Source: Schlesneria paludicola DSM 18645
Lineage (GTDB): Bacteria; Planctomycetota; Planctomycetia; Planctomycetales; Planctomycetaceae
NCBI RefSeq assembly: GCF_000255655.1
Contig: NZ_JH636435.1
Location: 3,112,960 to 3,176,959 of the forward strand
DNA: 64,000 bases
Direction: 5' to 3'
Under the pieces are notes generated by a model. It did not search any database. It saw only the letters and a program-made list of their open reading frames with translations, and was not told the DNA's origin. Shown piece by piece: positions 55,876 to 64,000 of the stretch. Each line of letters begins with the position of its first letter. Positions within the stretch are counted from its first letter, which is position 1. The position numbers and the translations under genes were made by a program.

Positions 55876-56853
55876 TCAGGATTGCAAAGCTCTCGCGATT
55901 TTCAAGCGGTCGGTCATCGATGAGGCCGCTCGTCCGCTGCCTGAAAGGAATGAAAAGACATCAATCGACGGAACATTGAATTCGCGCGGCGCACCGACGA
56001 TTGGACCCACTGCGGAAATCTGTTTCGCCCACGTTTTTCCATTTCGATCGCACCAGACGCGACCCCGGTCGTCGACCCCGACTCCGGCCGCCTCAAGATT
56101 GAGCCCCTCGACCATCCCCTCACTGCCCACGCACACGACGATGCTATCGGCAACGATTTGACGGCCGCTGGCCAGCCTGACGGCAGCCTGCAAATCAGGT
56201 TGCGCCGTCACACCAATCGCTTCATCCTCCAAACGAAATGCGACGTCTCGCGTTTGCAGCGCATCGAACGTCGAATCAAACAGCCCGCAAAGTTCGAGCA
56301 GCGTTGCGTGATTGTCGACGACGACGACCTCTACCCCCAGCGTGGCCAGGGTAACTGCAGTCGAGAGCCCAGTTGCGCCTGCCCCCACGACAACCGCCGA
56401 ACGCGGAAGATCCGTCAATTTCAACAGGTCCTCGGCCACCACCGTACAGCGATCATTCGCAAACAAAAAATTCGGCCGACGTGAACGTGTTTCGCAGGCG
56501 AGAACAAAATCCGACGCCTCGACCCGGCGTCGCTCTGCCCCGAAAGTCGCTTCGACCACAGTCGGTGAAACAAACCGTGCCGAACCGACGATCTGCTCGA
56601 CCCCCAACTCGGCAAGTCGTTCAAATTCCGCGGCCATTTCGGACCGTGTCAATCGATCAACTTCCGCGCGCCAGGCCCGCATCGATACGTTGTCTGACGC
56701 GACGATAATTTCTGCCGATGTCTGCATAACATCAAGCCGCACAGTCTTTTCCACAGACTTCAACAGCGCCACACGGCGGCCAGCCAGAGCTTCCGCCGCT
56801 GCGCGTTCCGCTCCTGCGCGGCTGTTTCCAATGACCAATAGATCGTAGTTCAT
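55876..56853 (-). CDS. Degenerate FAD/NAD-dependent oxidoreductase, transhydrogenase (SthA)-like
   Basis: 325 residues. The N-terminal FAD motif is altered (VIGNSRAGAERAA instead of GxGxxG), while the second Rossmann motif is intact (AVVVGAGATGLSTAVTLATLGVEVVVVD). A GCxxCxxxGCxPxK-type redox disulphide is missing, and the C-terminal dimerisation domain typical of the disulphide oxidoreductase family is absent (usual length about 460). The 40-residue segment after the first strand still recalls the soluble transhydrogenase group. FAD binding is uncertain. It may be a remnant or a diverged regulator. It diverges from the fuconate-dehydratase-like gene. Confidence 0.65.
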   Translation of the reverse strand: MNYDLLVIGNSRAGAERAAAEALAGRRVALLKSVEKTVRLDVMQTSAEIIVASDNVSMRAWRAEVDRLTRSEMAAEFERLAELGVEQIVGSARFVSPTVVEATFGAERRRVEASDFVLACETRSRRPNFLFANDRCTVVAEDLLKLTDLPRSAVVVGAGATGLSTAVTLATLGVEVVVVDNHATLLELCGLFDSTFDALQTRDVAFRLEDEAIGVTAQPDLQAAVRLASGRQIVADSIVVCVGSEGMVEGLNLEAAGVGVDDRGRVWCDRNGKTWAKQISAVGPIVGAPREFNVPSIDVFSFLSGSGRAASSMTDRLKIARALQS

Positions 56854-56870
56854 GACTCTGCCCCCAATTC

Positions 56871-56917
56871 GGTTTACGTACTTTGGGAAGAATCGGCAGG
56901 AGGGGGTTTACGTAAAC
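56871..56917. promoter_or_regulatory. Paired TTTACGTA sites in a divergent promoter region
   Basis: A perfect 12-bp palindrome GTTTACGTAAAC (56906-56917) and a half copy GGTTTACGTA (56871-56880), nested in TTTGGGAA/TTTCCCAAA. Possible operator for either neighbour; no regulator is identified. Confidence 0.35.
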
Positions 56918-57137
56918 AGCAAAGAGTTTCCCAAATCGGTAAAGTTTCCCGATGACCGGCAACCGTAACGATCGTGCCGGTTGTAGGACCGGATTCGCCA
57001 GTCGGCGCGATCTGAAGAAAGCCGGATCATTGTGGCTCAACACGCTCGTCCAATAGCTGACAGCCGACGATCTGATTACGATTCTGCACGCGACTCGACC
57101 GACCAGACCCACCCGAACCCGCAGCCGCCGAGACATC

Positions 57138-58439
57138 ATGCCCACGACCATCACCGACCTGACCGCCCATGACATCCGTTTCCCAACGTCGCGTATGCTG
57201 GACGGTTCGGACGCGATGAATCCCGATCCTGATTATTCTGCGGCGTATGTCATCCTGAAGACGGATCGCCCCGATGGCCTGGCCGGACATGGAATGACGT
57301 TCACCATTGGCCGCGGCAACGACCTGTGTGTGGCGGCGATCAAGGCCCTTGCGCCACTGATCGTTGGCCGGACGCTGGAGTCGTTCGCCTCGGACATGGC
57401 AGGCTTCTGGCGGCACATCACTGGCGACAGCCAGCTCCGTTGGGTGGGACCAGACAAAGGCGTGATGCATCTGGCCACGGGCGCGGTCGTCAATGCGGTT
57501 TGGGATCTGTGGGCCAAATCTGAAGGATTGCCCCTCTGGCAACTGGTCGCGAATTTGACGCCCGAACAGTTCGTCGGCTGTGTGGACTTCCGTTACTTGA
57601 CGGACGTGCTGACTCCTGAGGAAGCCGTGCAGATCCTTCGACGGCTCGCCCCCACTAAAGCCGAACGAATGGCGGCACTCGCACGCGACGGGTACCCGGC
57701 CTACACCACGTCCGCTGGGTGGTTGGGATATGACGACGAGAAATTGCGTCGGCTGTGCCGCGATTGCCTGGCTCAAGGCTGGAATGTTTTCAAGATTAAG
57801 GTCGGACGCGACCTGGACGACGACGTCCGCCGCTGCCGAATTATCCGTGAGGAAATCGGCTGGGATCGGCGATTGATGGTGGATGCCAATCAGGTCTGGG
57901 AAGTGCCCCAAGCGATTGAATGGATGAAGTCGCTCGCTCCGTTCAAACCGTGGTTCATCGAAGAACCGACCAGCCCCGACGACGTGCTGGGGCATCTGGC
58001 AATCGCCAAGGGTGTGGCACCGATCAAGGTTGCGACGGGCGAACACTGCGCGAATCGCATCCTGTTCAAGCAGTTTCTGCAATCGGGTGCGATCGGTGTC
58101 TGCCAGATCGACAGTTGTCGTGTGGGCGGTGTGAATGAAGTGTTGTCGATCCTGCTGCTGGCGGCCAAATTCGGTATTCCGGTTTGCCCGCACGCGGGCG
58201 GCGTGGGCCTGTGCGAATATGTCCAGCATCTCGCGATGATCGACTACATCTGCGTCAGCGGATCGTTGGAAGATCGATTGTGCGAGTACGCGGGTCATCT
58301 GCATGAACATTTCGAACATCCTGTTGAAATGCGTTCCGGACGCTACATGCCGCCTACCGCCCCCGGCTACAGCATCACGATGAAGCCGACGTCGATCGCG
58401 GAATACTCATTTCCCGACGGACCGGCGTGGGCGATGTGA
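57138..58439 (+). CDS. Enolase-superfamily dehydratase, L-fuconate dehydratase type
   Basis: 433 residues, the usual length for L-fuconate dehydratases. It keeps the mandelate-racemase-type active site: the KxK pair K219/K221, metal ligands D249 (MVDAN), E275 (FIEEP) and E302 (ATGEH), D325 and H352 (CPHAGGVG). The capping domain opens TAHDIRFPTSRMLDGSDAMN, very typical of the fuconate group. It should remove water from a six-carbon sugar acid in fucose or related sugar use, consistent with a planctomycete polymer degrader. It converges on the DUF1501 gene, 11 bp away. Confidence 0.9.
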   Translation: MPTTITDLTAHDIRFPTSRMLDGSDAMNPDPDYSAAYVILKTDRPDGLAGHGMTFTIGRGNDLCVAAIKALAPLIVGRTLESFASDMAGFWRHITGDSQLRWVGPDKGVMHLATGAVVNAVWDLWAKSEGLPLWQLVANLTPEQFVGCVDFRYLTDVLTPEEAVQILRRLAPTKAERMAALARDGYPAYTTSAGWLGYDDEKLRRLCRDCLAQGWNVFKIKVGRDLDDDVRRCRIIREEIGWDRRLMVDANQVWEVPQAIEWMKSLAPFKPWFIEEPTSPDDVLGHLAIAKGVAPIKVATGEHCANRILFKQFLQSGAIGVCQIDSCRVGGVNEVLSILLLAAKFGIPVCPHAGGVGLCEYVQHLAMIDYICVSGSLEDRLCEYAGHLHEHFEHPVEMRSGRYMPPTAPGYSITMKPTSIAEYSFPDGPAWAM

Positions 58440-58450
58440 CGCACGTGCCG

Positions 58451-59908
58451 TCACGTCAGAATTTCGCGAATGACGCGCGAGGGTTCGACACCGGTCAGGC
58501 GGAAATCGAGGCCTTGCGATTTGTAGGTCAACCGTTCGTGATCGATCCCCAGGCAATGGAGCATCGTCGCGTGAAGATCGTGCGCGCTCACCGGATTCTC
58601 CGCAACGTTATATGCAAATTCGTCGGTTTTGCCGTACGTGATTCCCGGTTTGATTCCCCCCCCGGCCATCCAGATGCTGAAGCATCGCGGGTGATGGTCG
58701 CGTCCATACTGAGTCTTCGTCAGAGCTCCCTGGGAAAACACGGTTCGACCAAATTCGCCGCCCCAAACGACCAACGTGTCATCCAGCAAACCTCGTTGAC
58801 GCAGATCTCGCAATAAAGCGGCCTGGGCCTGATCGACGTCCTGACATTGCATCGGCAGGTCTCTGGGCACACTTCCGTGATGGTCCCAACCGCGATGGTA
58901 CAATTGAATAAAGCGAACTCCCCGTTCGGCCATCCGACGTGCCATCAAACAGTTGTAAGCATAGGAGCCGGGCTTGTGCACATCCGGTCCGTACATCTCC
59001 AACGTCGCCGCCGTTTCATCACCGAGTTGAGTCAACGACGGAATGCTCATTTGCATTCGATACGCCATTTCATATTGAGCGATGCGTGCCAGGACTTGCT
59101 CATCTCCATTTTGTTCCGCGTGTCGGCGGTTCATTTCGCCAATCAAATCCAATGTTCGGCGGCGGTCTTCGCGATTCATTCCTTTGGGATTATTCAGATA
59201 AAGGACCGCATCTGAGGCCGCGCGAAATTGGACTCCCTGGTGTTCACCCGGCAAGAAACCGGCACCCCACAAGTGCGAAAACAGCGCCTGCATTTGCCCT
59301 CGTCCTTGGCTGATCATCACCACAAACGCGGGCAAGTCTTTGTTCGCGTTACCAAGACCGTAAGACAACCAGGCACCAATGGATGGACGGCCAGGTAGCT
59401 GATGGCCGGTCTGCATGAAGGTGATTCCCGGTCCATGATTGATCTGTTCGGTCATCATCGAATGAATCACACAGATCTCATGAGCCACCGAACCCGTATG
59501 CGAGAGAAGTTCATTGACCCACAATCCATCCTGATGGTTGTCGAATCGCTTGAACGGGAACATGGAGGGGGCCACGGGTAGCCGCCCCTGACCGCTGGTC
59601 ATCCCCGTAAGACGCTGCGTGCCGCGAATCGATTGCGGCAAGTCCTTGTCGAACCACTCCTGCAGATTCGGTTTGTAGTCAAACGTGTCAACCTGCGACG
59701 GAGCTCCCTCCTGATACAAATAAATGACCCGCTTGGCCTTTGGCGGAATGTGCGGAATCCCGAGTCGATTCGTCGCGACCTGGGGAGCCTCGTCACCCAG
59801 CAGTTGTTGTAAGGCCGTCGAGCCCAGCAGTGCCAAGCCGCCCATAACGGAGCGGTTCAGCAATTGACGGCGATTCAGATTAAACGTGAAATCGTAGAGT
59901 GGATCCAT
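58451..59908 (-). CDS. DUF1501 protein paired with PSD1
   Basis: 485 residues beginning MDPLYDFTFNLNRRQLL, the opening of the large DUF1501 subgroup that pairs with PSD1 proteins. Core motifs: RVIYLYQEGAPSQVDTFDYKPNL, YHRGWDHHGSVPRDLP, LVVWGGEFGRTVF and GRDHHPRCFSIWMAGGG. It starts 9 bp after the PSD1 stop, so the two form an operon. DUF1501-PSD1 pairs are a hallmark of planctomycetes and are suspected in polymer handling, but their biochemistry is not established. Confidence 0.95.
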   Translation of the reverse strand: MDPLYDFTFNLNRRQLLNRSVMGGLALLGSTALQQLLGDEAPQVATNRLGIPHIPPKAKRVIYLYQEGAPSQVDTFDYKPNLQEWFDKDLPQSIRGTQRLTGMTSGQGRLPVAPSMFPFKRFDNHQDGLWVNELLSHTGSVAHEICVIHSMMTEQINHGPGITFMQTGHQLPGRPSIGAWLSYGLGNANKDLPAFVVMISQGRGQMQALFSHLWGAGFLPGEHQGVQFRAASDAVLYLNNPKGMNREDRRRTLDLIGEMNRRHAEQNGDEQVLARIAQYEMAYRMQMSIPSLTQLGDETAATLEMYGPDVHKPGSYAYNCLMARRMAERGVRFIQLYHRGWDHHGSVPRDLPMQCQDVDQAQAALLRDLRQRGLLDDTLVVWGGEFGRTVFSQGALTKTQYGRDHHPRCFSIWMAGGGIKPGITYGKTDEFAYNVAENPVSAHDLHATMLHCLGIDHERLTYKSQGLDFRLTGVEPSRVIREILT

Positions 59909-59917
59909 GATCGAGTC

Positions 59918-62215
59918 CTATTCTCGCACGAGTGTTTGATCGAGGTTGAGCACGGCGTTCGCAACCAGCATCCATGCGGCAACTTCGCGCGGGTCGAGTG
60001 TCTCGGGCACCGTGGCGACCCCTTGTTGCAGCAAAGCCTTTGCGTCGTCGAGTTGATCCCGATACCGAACTCGTAATTCCTCAAGGGTCTGTTTCAGCAA
60101 GGCCAGATCACCATCCGACGGACGTGTCCCTGTGACGCGACGAGTCATTCGCGTCAATCGTTCGTCGGTTGTGAGTGTTTGCTGGCCTTCCGTCAGCGTA
60201 CGGACAGCCAGCATCTTGGCGCATTCCAAAAGTTGCTCATCGTTGAGCGTCGCCAGAGCTTGCAGCGGTGTATTCGTCGGATTGCGGCGAACGACACACT
60301 GGGTGCGATCCGGCGCATCGAAGACCGCCATCAAAGGAGGCGGACAGGTTCGCTTCCAAAACGTGTAAACGCTCTTTCGGTAGAGCCCCTCGCCCTGACT
60401 GCGCACGTAGACACGGGTGTTGCTCCCTTCATTCGCTCGTTCTTCCCACAATCCATCCGGCTGATAGGGATAGACCGGCGGGCCCCCGATCGCCCCAGAA
60501 AGCAAGCCCGAAGCAAACAGAGCGGTGTCGCGCAGTTCCTCGCCCGAGAGTCGCTGCCTCGGAAAATAGGCCAGCCAGCGGTTGTCGGGATCTTTTTCAC
60601 GCACCTCGTGGCGCACTCGCGAGGATTGTTTGTAGGTGTCGCTGGTTACGATCTCGCGGATGAGATGCTTAACGGACCATCGGTGGGCACCACCGAATTG
60701 ATCGCTGTGCTGGAAAGTGTAGGCAAGAAAGTCGAGCAACTCGGGGTGACTGGGATACTCGCCCTGCGCTCCGAAATCGTCGAGCGAATTCACAATCCCT
60801 TTCCCGAAGAATCGTTGCCAGAATCGATTCACGGTCACACGCGCCAGCAACGGATTGTCGTCGGAAATCAGCCATCGGGCGAGCGCCAGCCGATTGGGGA
60901 GATCGATCGACTTGTCCGCCAGCAGCACGCCGGGCGGGCGACGATCGACAGGTCGCATCGGATCGGGTTGATCGTACTGGCCACGGGTCAACACAAACGT
61001 TTTGGTCGGCGTCGGTGCGTCTTGCATTACCGAGACTTTGACCTTGTCACCGTTCGGATGCAACGGCGGCGCAATCTCCACGACGGGCTCGAACGCCGGT
61101 GTGGAACTGTTTTCCGCATGCTTTTCCGTGATGGAATTGAAGTAGGCCTGCAAACTGTAAAAATCGGCCTGAGTCAGCGCGTCGAATTTGTGATCATGAC
61201 AACGGCAGCAATTGAAGCTGAGCCCCAGAAAGGCCGTTCCGAATGTTTGCACACGGTCCGCCGCGTAGTCGTTCAAGTACTCGGCCGCGAGAGTGCCACC
61301 TTCCGTCGTGACGAGATGATGCCGAAAAAATCCGGTCGCCAAGGTTTGAAGCGGTGAACTCTGATCGAGCTGGTCACCGGCGATCTGCTCCAGCACAAAT
61401 TGGTCAAAAGGCATGTCCTGCTGGAAAGATTGAATCACCCAATCACGCCAGGGCCAGACCGTGCGCAGGTTGTCATGAAGATAGCCATTGGTGTCACCGT
61501 AACGAGCCACATCGAGCCACATTACTGCCATGCGTTCGCCGTACGCCGCCGACGCCAACAATCGGTGCACTTGCTTGGAGTAGGCCTCGGGATCGGAATC
61601 GCTCAGGAACGCATCGAGCTCTTCGAGCGTCGGTGGCAATCCGGTCAAATCGAACGTCAGCCGACGCAACAACGTTTCTCGATCGGCGGATGCGGACGGC
61701 TGCACCCCTTCCCGCTTAAGTCGATCGTGAATCCAGCCATCAATGGAATTTTTGACCGCACCAACCGGTGGGACCGGCAACCGAATTGGCTCGAACGACC
61801 AATGCCCCTGATAGTTTGCACCTTGCTCGATCCACCGCGCGATCTTTTGTTTTTCCACCTCCGACAGTTGTTTGTGAGAACTTGCCGGTGGCATCCGAGT
61901 GTCCGATGATTCACTCTGGATTCGCGCCCAGGCAGAACTCTGTTGTAGCGAACCGGGGACAATCGCCCGATCGCCACTCTCCAGAATCCGCGTCGCTCCC
62001 TCAAATTGATCGAGTCGCAACCCGGCTTCTCGATGCGCCGCATCGAATCCATGACAGGCGTAACAGTTGTCCGTCAGAATGGGTCGGATATCTCGATTGA
62101 ACTCCAAGAGCTCCGATTGAGATCGCGCGGTATCCGGCATTGCGACCGCCAGGATCAGGGCGATTCCAATCAGGGATGACAGTTTGGCTTCTTTGAAATG
62201 ACGTGCATGTTTCAT
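59918..62215 (-). CDS. PSD1-containing (DUF1549/DUF1553) protein with cytochrome-c-like haem motif
   Basis: 765 residues from the ATG at 62215, opening a signal peptide (SLIGIALILAVAMPDTARSQ); an ATG at 62233 would add 6 residues. The planctomycete cytochrome-c domain has C51-Y-A-C54-H55 (NCYACHG). DUF1549 follows (SIDGWIHDRLKREGVQPS, LLRRLTFDLTGLPPTLEEL, and FNCCRCHDHKFD), then DUF1553 (RLALARWLISDDNPLLARVTVNRFW, RLSGEELRD, LQALATLNDEQLLECA). It is predicted periplasmic and probably haem-binding. It is the first gene of a two-gene operon, divergent from the PAS-AraC regulator. Confidence 0.94.
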   Translation of the reverse strand: MKHARHFKEAKLSSLIGIALILAVAMPDTARSQSELLEFNRDIRPILTDNCYACHGFDAAHREAGLRLDQFEGATRILESGDRAIVPGSLQQSSAWARIQSESSDTRMPPASSHKQLSEVEKQKIARWIEQGANYQGHWSFEPIRLPVPPVGAVKNSIDGWIHDRLKREGVQPSASADRETLLRRLTFDLTGLPPTLEELDAFLSDSDPEAYSKQVHRLLASAAYGERMAVMWLDVARYGDTNGYLHDNLRTVWPWRDWVIQSFQQDMPFDQFVLEQIAGDQLDQSSPLQTLATGFFRHHLVTTEGGTLAAEYLNDYAADRVQTFGTAFLGLSFNCCRCHDHKFDALTQADFYSLQAYFNSITEKHAENSSTPAFEPVVEIAPPLHPNGDKVKVSVMQDAPTPTKTFVLTRGQYDQPDPMRPVDRRPPGVLLADKSIDLPNRLALARWLISDDNPLLARVTVNRFWQRFFGKGIVNSLDDFGAQGEYPSHPELLDFLAYTFQHSDQFGGAHRWSVKHLIREIVTSDTYKQSSRVRHEVREKDPDNRWLAYFPRQRLSGEELRDTALFASGLLSGAIGGPPVYPYQPDGLWEERANEGSNTRVYVRSQGEGLYRKSVYTFWKRTCPPPLMAVFDAPDRTQCVVRRNPTNTPLQALATLNDEQLLECAKMLAVRTLTEGQQTLTTDERLTRMTRRVTGTRPSDGDLALLKQTLEELRVRYRDQLDDAKALLQQGVATVPETLDPREVAAWMLVANAVLNLDQTLVRE

Positions 62216-62400
62216 GGTGTGCGCGTTAACCATTGAACGAGTCGTGTCCAAGTGAATGAGCGTCATCGTAGCCCTGGACCGAGGGGGCGTCTTGCAGAAT
62301 CAAAGCAGAACATTGTAAAATTTGCGCATTGCAAATGCGGCGAGATAGCAAGCCCTTAAAATCATCGCGGCAGCGGCAAAACCCTAGATACTCGGAAGCC

Positions 62401-62506
62401 GACAGGCACACATTCCCGGTTCATGGGAATCCACTGCGATTCGGCCAGAGCAATCCTGCCCTTTGCCGCGGGAACCTGAGCCAGTCCCCGGCCTGTGAAC
62501 GGTTAT
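62401..62506. repeat. Palindromic intergenic repeat, family 2, copy 2
   Basis: GCCGCGGGAA then GAGCCAGTCCCC then TGTGAACGGTTA aligns with copy 1 at 23797-23840, and the left side (GACAGGCACACATTCCCGGT) aligns with 23734-23753. It ends 7 bp before the regulator start codon, so it would place GTTATGT at the beginning of its leader. Confidence 0.75.
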
Positions 62507-62512
62507 GTCTGA

Positions 62513-63271
62513 ATGAGCAAACAACAACGAGATCTTTTACTGAAGAGCGTACGCAATTCCGACTGGCTGGCGCTCTTCCAGTTGCTGCCGGACGTTTCCT
62601 TTTTTGTCAAAGACACGAGCGGGCAATTCGTCGCTCTCAATCGACGAGGTTGCGAGTTTTGCGGTGTCGCGAACGAACGGGAGGCATTCGGAAAAACGGA
62701 CTTCGATTTTGTGCCTCGGCGACGCGCGCTGGAATATCGGCGCGACGATCGCGAAGTGATCCGCACCGGCAAACCGATGGTCGGCAAGATCGAAAGTGCG
62801 CCAGAGATGGAGGGATCTCCGCGGTTGGTGATCACGTGCAAAATTCCTTTACGCGACGAACACGGACGGATCATCGGTGTCGCGGGCTTCTCGCGACTGA
62901 CCGATCAAATTCGCGAAAAACCCGCCATCGAGCGGTTGAGCCGAACGATCGAGCGAATGCACGACGAATCACACAATATTTCCTCGACAGAACAGTTGGC
63001 GGAAATGGCGGGCCTGTCGGTCAGTCAGCTCAACCGCACGTTTCGCAGGCAAATCGGCACGTCACCGCATCAGTACTTGCTTAAAATCAGACTGGAATCA
63101 GCCTGTCGCGTCCTGGCCGAGACGAACCGAACCATTTCCTCAATCGCCCAGGAATTTGAGTTTCACGACCACGCCCACTTCACTCGCACGTTTCAAAAAC
63201 ACTACGGCGTGACACCCACCACCTACCGCCGCGAACACCAACATCCGAGCCTGCAGTCTGAGGAGTCGTGA
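62513..63271 (+). CDS. PAS-domain AraC-family transcriptional regulator
   Basis: 252 residues. Residues 20-135 are a PAS sensor (LLPDVSFFVKDTSGQFVALNRRGCEFCG, AFGKTDFDFVP, CKIPLRDEHGRIIGVAGFSRL). Residues about 150-245 are the AraC double helix-turn-helix (STEQLAEMAGLSVSQLNRTFRRQIGTSP, ISSIAQEFEFHDHAHFTRTFQKHYGVTP). A small ligand bound by PAS probably switches DNA binding. It faces away from the PSD1-DUF1501 operon and is the best candidate for its controller. A cysteine in the GCEFCG motif could be redox sensitive. Confidence 0.93.
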   Translation: MSKQQRDLLLKSVRNSDWLALFQLLPDVSFFVKDTSGQFVALNRRGCEFCGVANEREAFGKTDFDFVPRRRALEYRRDDREVIRTGKPMVGKIESAPEMEGSPRLVITCKIPLRDEHGRIIGVAGFSRLTDQIREKPAIERLSRTIERMHDESHNISSTEQLAEMAGLSVSQLNRTFRRQIGTSPHQYLLKIRLESACRVLAETNRTISSIAQEFEFHDHAHFTRTFQKHYGVTPTTYRREHQHPSLQSEES

Positions 63272-63284
63272 CACAGGCTCAGGT

Positions 63285-63317
63285 GGCAATTTTCTACTAT
63301 TGCCCATTTTTCATTTT
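63285..63317 (+). terminator. Likely intrinsic terminator after the AraC-family gene
   Basis: Stem GGCAAT/ATTGCC with an 8-base loop, followed by CATTTTTCATTTT; it starts 14 bp after the stop codon. Confidence 0.5.
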
Positions 63318-63392
63318 CGTTGATCAAGTTACCAAACGTGATCAACATCCCTGTTTTCATGGATAAAAGCGTGATCATCAACTTGATCAACG
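63318..63392. repeat. TGATCA-rich inverted repeat
   Basis: Perfect 13-bp arms CGTTGATCAAGTT (63318-63330) and AACTTGATCAACG (63380-63392), with two more TGATCA cores at 63339 and 63372. It lies in the gap between convergent genes. Confidence 0.7.
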
Positions 63393-63510
63393 GATCGCGT
63401 CTTGGCCCTGAAACCCCCGATTTCGGCAGATCGCGGACAGACCGGTAGCCGCCGCATCATCACGTCGCGATGAACGTCAGATCTGTTGAAGGCATGAAGG
63501 CCGACACAGC

Positions 63511-63547
63511 AACCCATTCACGGATTGGGGACTGACACATTTTCATC
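63511..63547. repeat. Palindromic repeat family 2, fragment
   Basis: AACCCATTCACGG, then GGGGACTGACACATTTTC, resembles the left arm of copy 1 at 23707-23750. No right arm is present. Confidence 0.45.
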
Positions 63548-63679
63548 GCAGAGATTGCGTGTCACGATGCGCCCCCCATCAGCGTGCCAGAATAGCAAAG
63601 TTCAGGCACCGCGCAGCGACCAGTTTGGGCGTCGTTTCCAAACGTTTGGAAGGTCGATGATGACCGCCCATTCCGGTCT

Positions 63680-63789
63680 TCTCTGTGTCTCCGCGCCTCT
63701 GTGTCTCCCACACCTCCGCTGAGCCCAGTTGAATGATTCGTAGACTTTGGGACCGCATCGGTTGGGGGTTGAGGCACGGAGACACAGAG
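63680..63789. repeat. Palindromic intergenic repeat, family 1, copy C
   Basis: CTCTGTGTCTCC at the left and GGCACGGAGACACAGAG at the right; the interior keeps GAGCCCAGTTG and TTGGGGGTTGAGGCACGG but is otherwise diverged from copies A and B. It lies 48 bp from the 3' end of the last leftward gene. Together with the terminator, inverted repeat and fragment just before, it accounts for most of the 566-bp space after the AraC-family gene. Confidence 0.8.
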
Positions 63790-63837
63790 GAGGAAATGAT
63801 CGAATTTTCCGATAGAGCAGATGGGGCGAGGTTGCGC

Positions 63838-64000
63838 TATTGATTCTTGTTGGACGAAGGCTGTGGGGACTCATGGTCCTTATGAAGTGATTCCGCTTCT
63901 TCTTCGGTATGATCAGGCACGGGCGGCATTATGGCGGTGACCACTTTTTCGATGGGTGTTACGAACTGATTCCCGGCAGGTGCGTTTCCCGGTTCCCACA
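63838..64000 (-). CDS. C-terminal end of an unidentified protein (5' end outside window)
   Basis: A leftward frame is open from the window edge to a TAG at 63838-63840, giving 53 residues that end in a charged, Glu/His/Ser-rich tail (PDHTEEEAESLHKDHES and so on). The composition looks like a real protein tail and the other two frames on this strand have early stops. No family can be named from so short a piece. Confidence 0.5.

Noticed and set aside
57027-58319. A 430-codon open frame on the minus strand
   Set aside because: It is fully antisense to the enolase-superfamily gene, whose active-site residues are all present; the antisense product is His/Arg/Gln-rich with no family signs.
60179-61357. 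A 392-codon open frame on the plus strand
   Set aside because: Antisense to the PSD1 gene; no recognisable motifs and shadow-type composition.

Overview
The window looks like chromosomal DNA from a planctomycete (phylum Planctomycetota, probably Planctomycetaceae-like). The evidence is three DUF1501 proteins, a PSD1 (DUF1549/DUF1553) protein with an N-terminal CxxCH cytochrome-like motif, an ECF sigma factor with a membrane-spanning tail, PQQ-type beta-propeller proteins, a secreted Gfo/Idh/MocA oxidoreductase with a twin-arginine signal, a CehA-type PHP protein, and an M56 peptidase fused to carboxypeptidase-regulatory-like repeats. Genus is not determinable by eye. I found no rRNA, tRNA, CRISPR array, phage or transposase gene.

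Layout. 1-6.8 kb: 3'-truncated ECF sigma factor, RdgB pyrophosphatase, a flippase-like membrane protein, a beta-CASP metallo-hydrolase, RuvB and a GNAT acetyltransferase. 6.8-12.3 kb: a BlaI-type repressor and a 1647-residue M56 peptidase/TlpA/beta-propeller fusion, preceded by a promoter whose -10 box is the spacer of a palindrome that recurs 42 bp upstream. 12.4-34.5 kb: mostly secreted or membrane accessory proteins (two alpha/beta hydrolases, two PQQ-like propellers, a DUF1501 protein, SNF2-SWIM helicase, methyltransferase, YheT hydrolase, CehA-type PHP protein, two Gfo/Idh/MocA oxidoreductases, a multi-domain esterase, GT87 glycosyltransferase).

34.5-44.5 kb: a leftward information-processing block, nusA-infB-rbfA, then an endonuclease III-like protein, a large TPR protein and yebC. 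A near-consensus promoter lies about 340 bp upstream of nusA. 45-46.5 kb: a TPR lipoprotein-like or exported protein with a strong terminator. 46.8-52.8 kb: a leftward lipid cluster, rpmF-plsX-fabD-(644 bp without a gene)-acpP-fabF and a second ketosynthase that has lost its catalytic cysteine. 53-64 kb: a DUF1501 protein, a thioredoxin-like exported protein, a degenerate flavoprotein, an L-fuconate dehydratase-type enolase, a PSD1-DUF1501 operon divergent from a PAS-AraC regulator, and the 3' end of an unknown gene.

At least two families of imperfect palindromic intergenic repeats are scattered through the window. One (about 100 bp, arms related to CTCTGTGTCTCCGTG) has three full copies and one half copy, all at gene 3' ends. 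The other (about 105-135 bp) has two copies in divergent promoter regions and one fragment. A separate 24-bp-arm inverted repeat separates two convergent genes. The most unusual items are the BlaI/M56 fusion module with its embedded operator, the cysteine-less ketosynthase beside fabF/acpP, the glycosylase-like protein beside rbfA, and the palindromic repeats.
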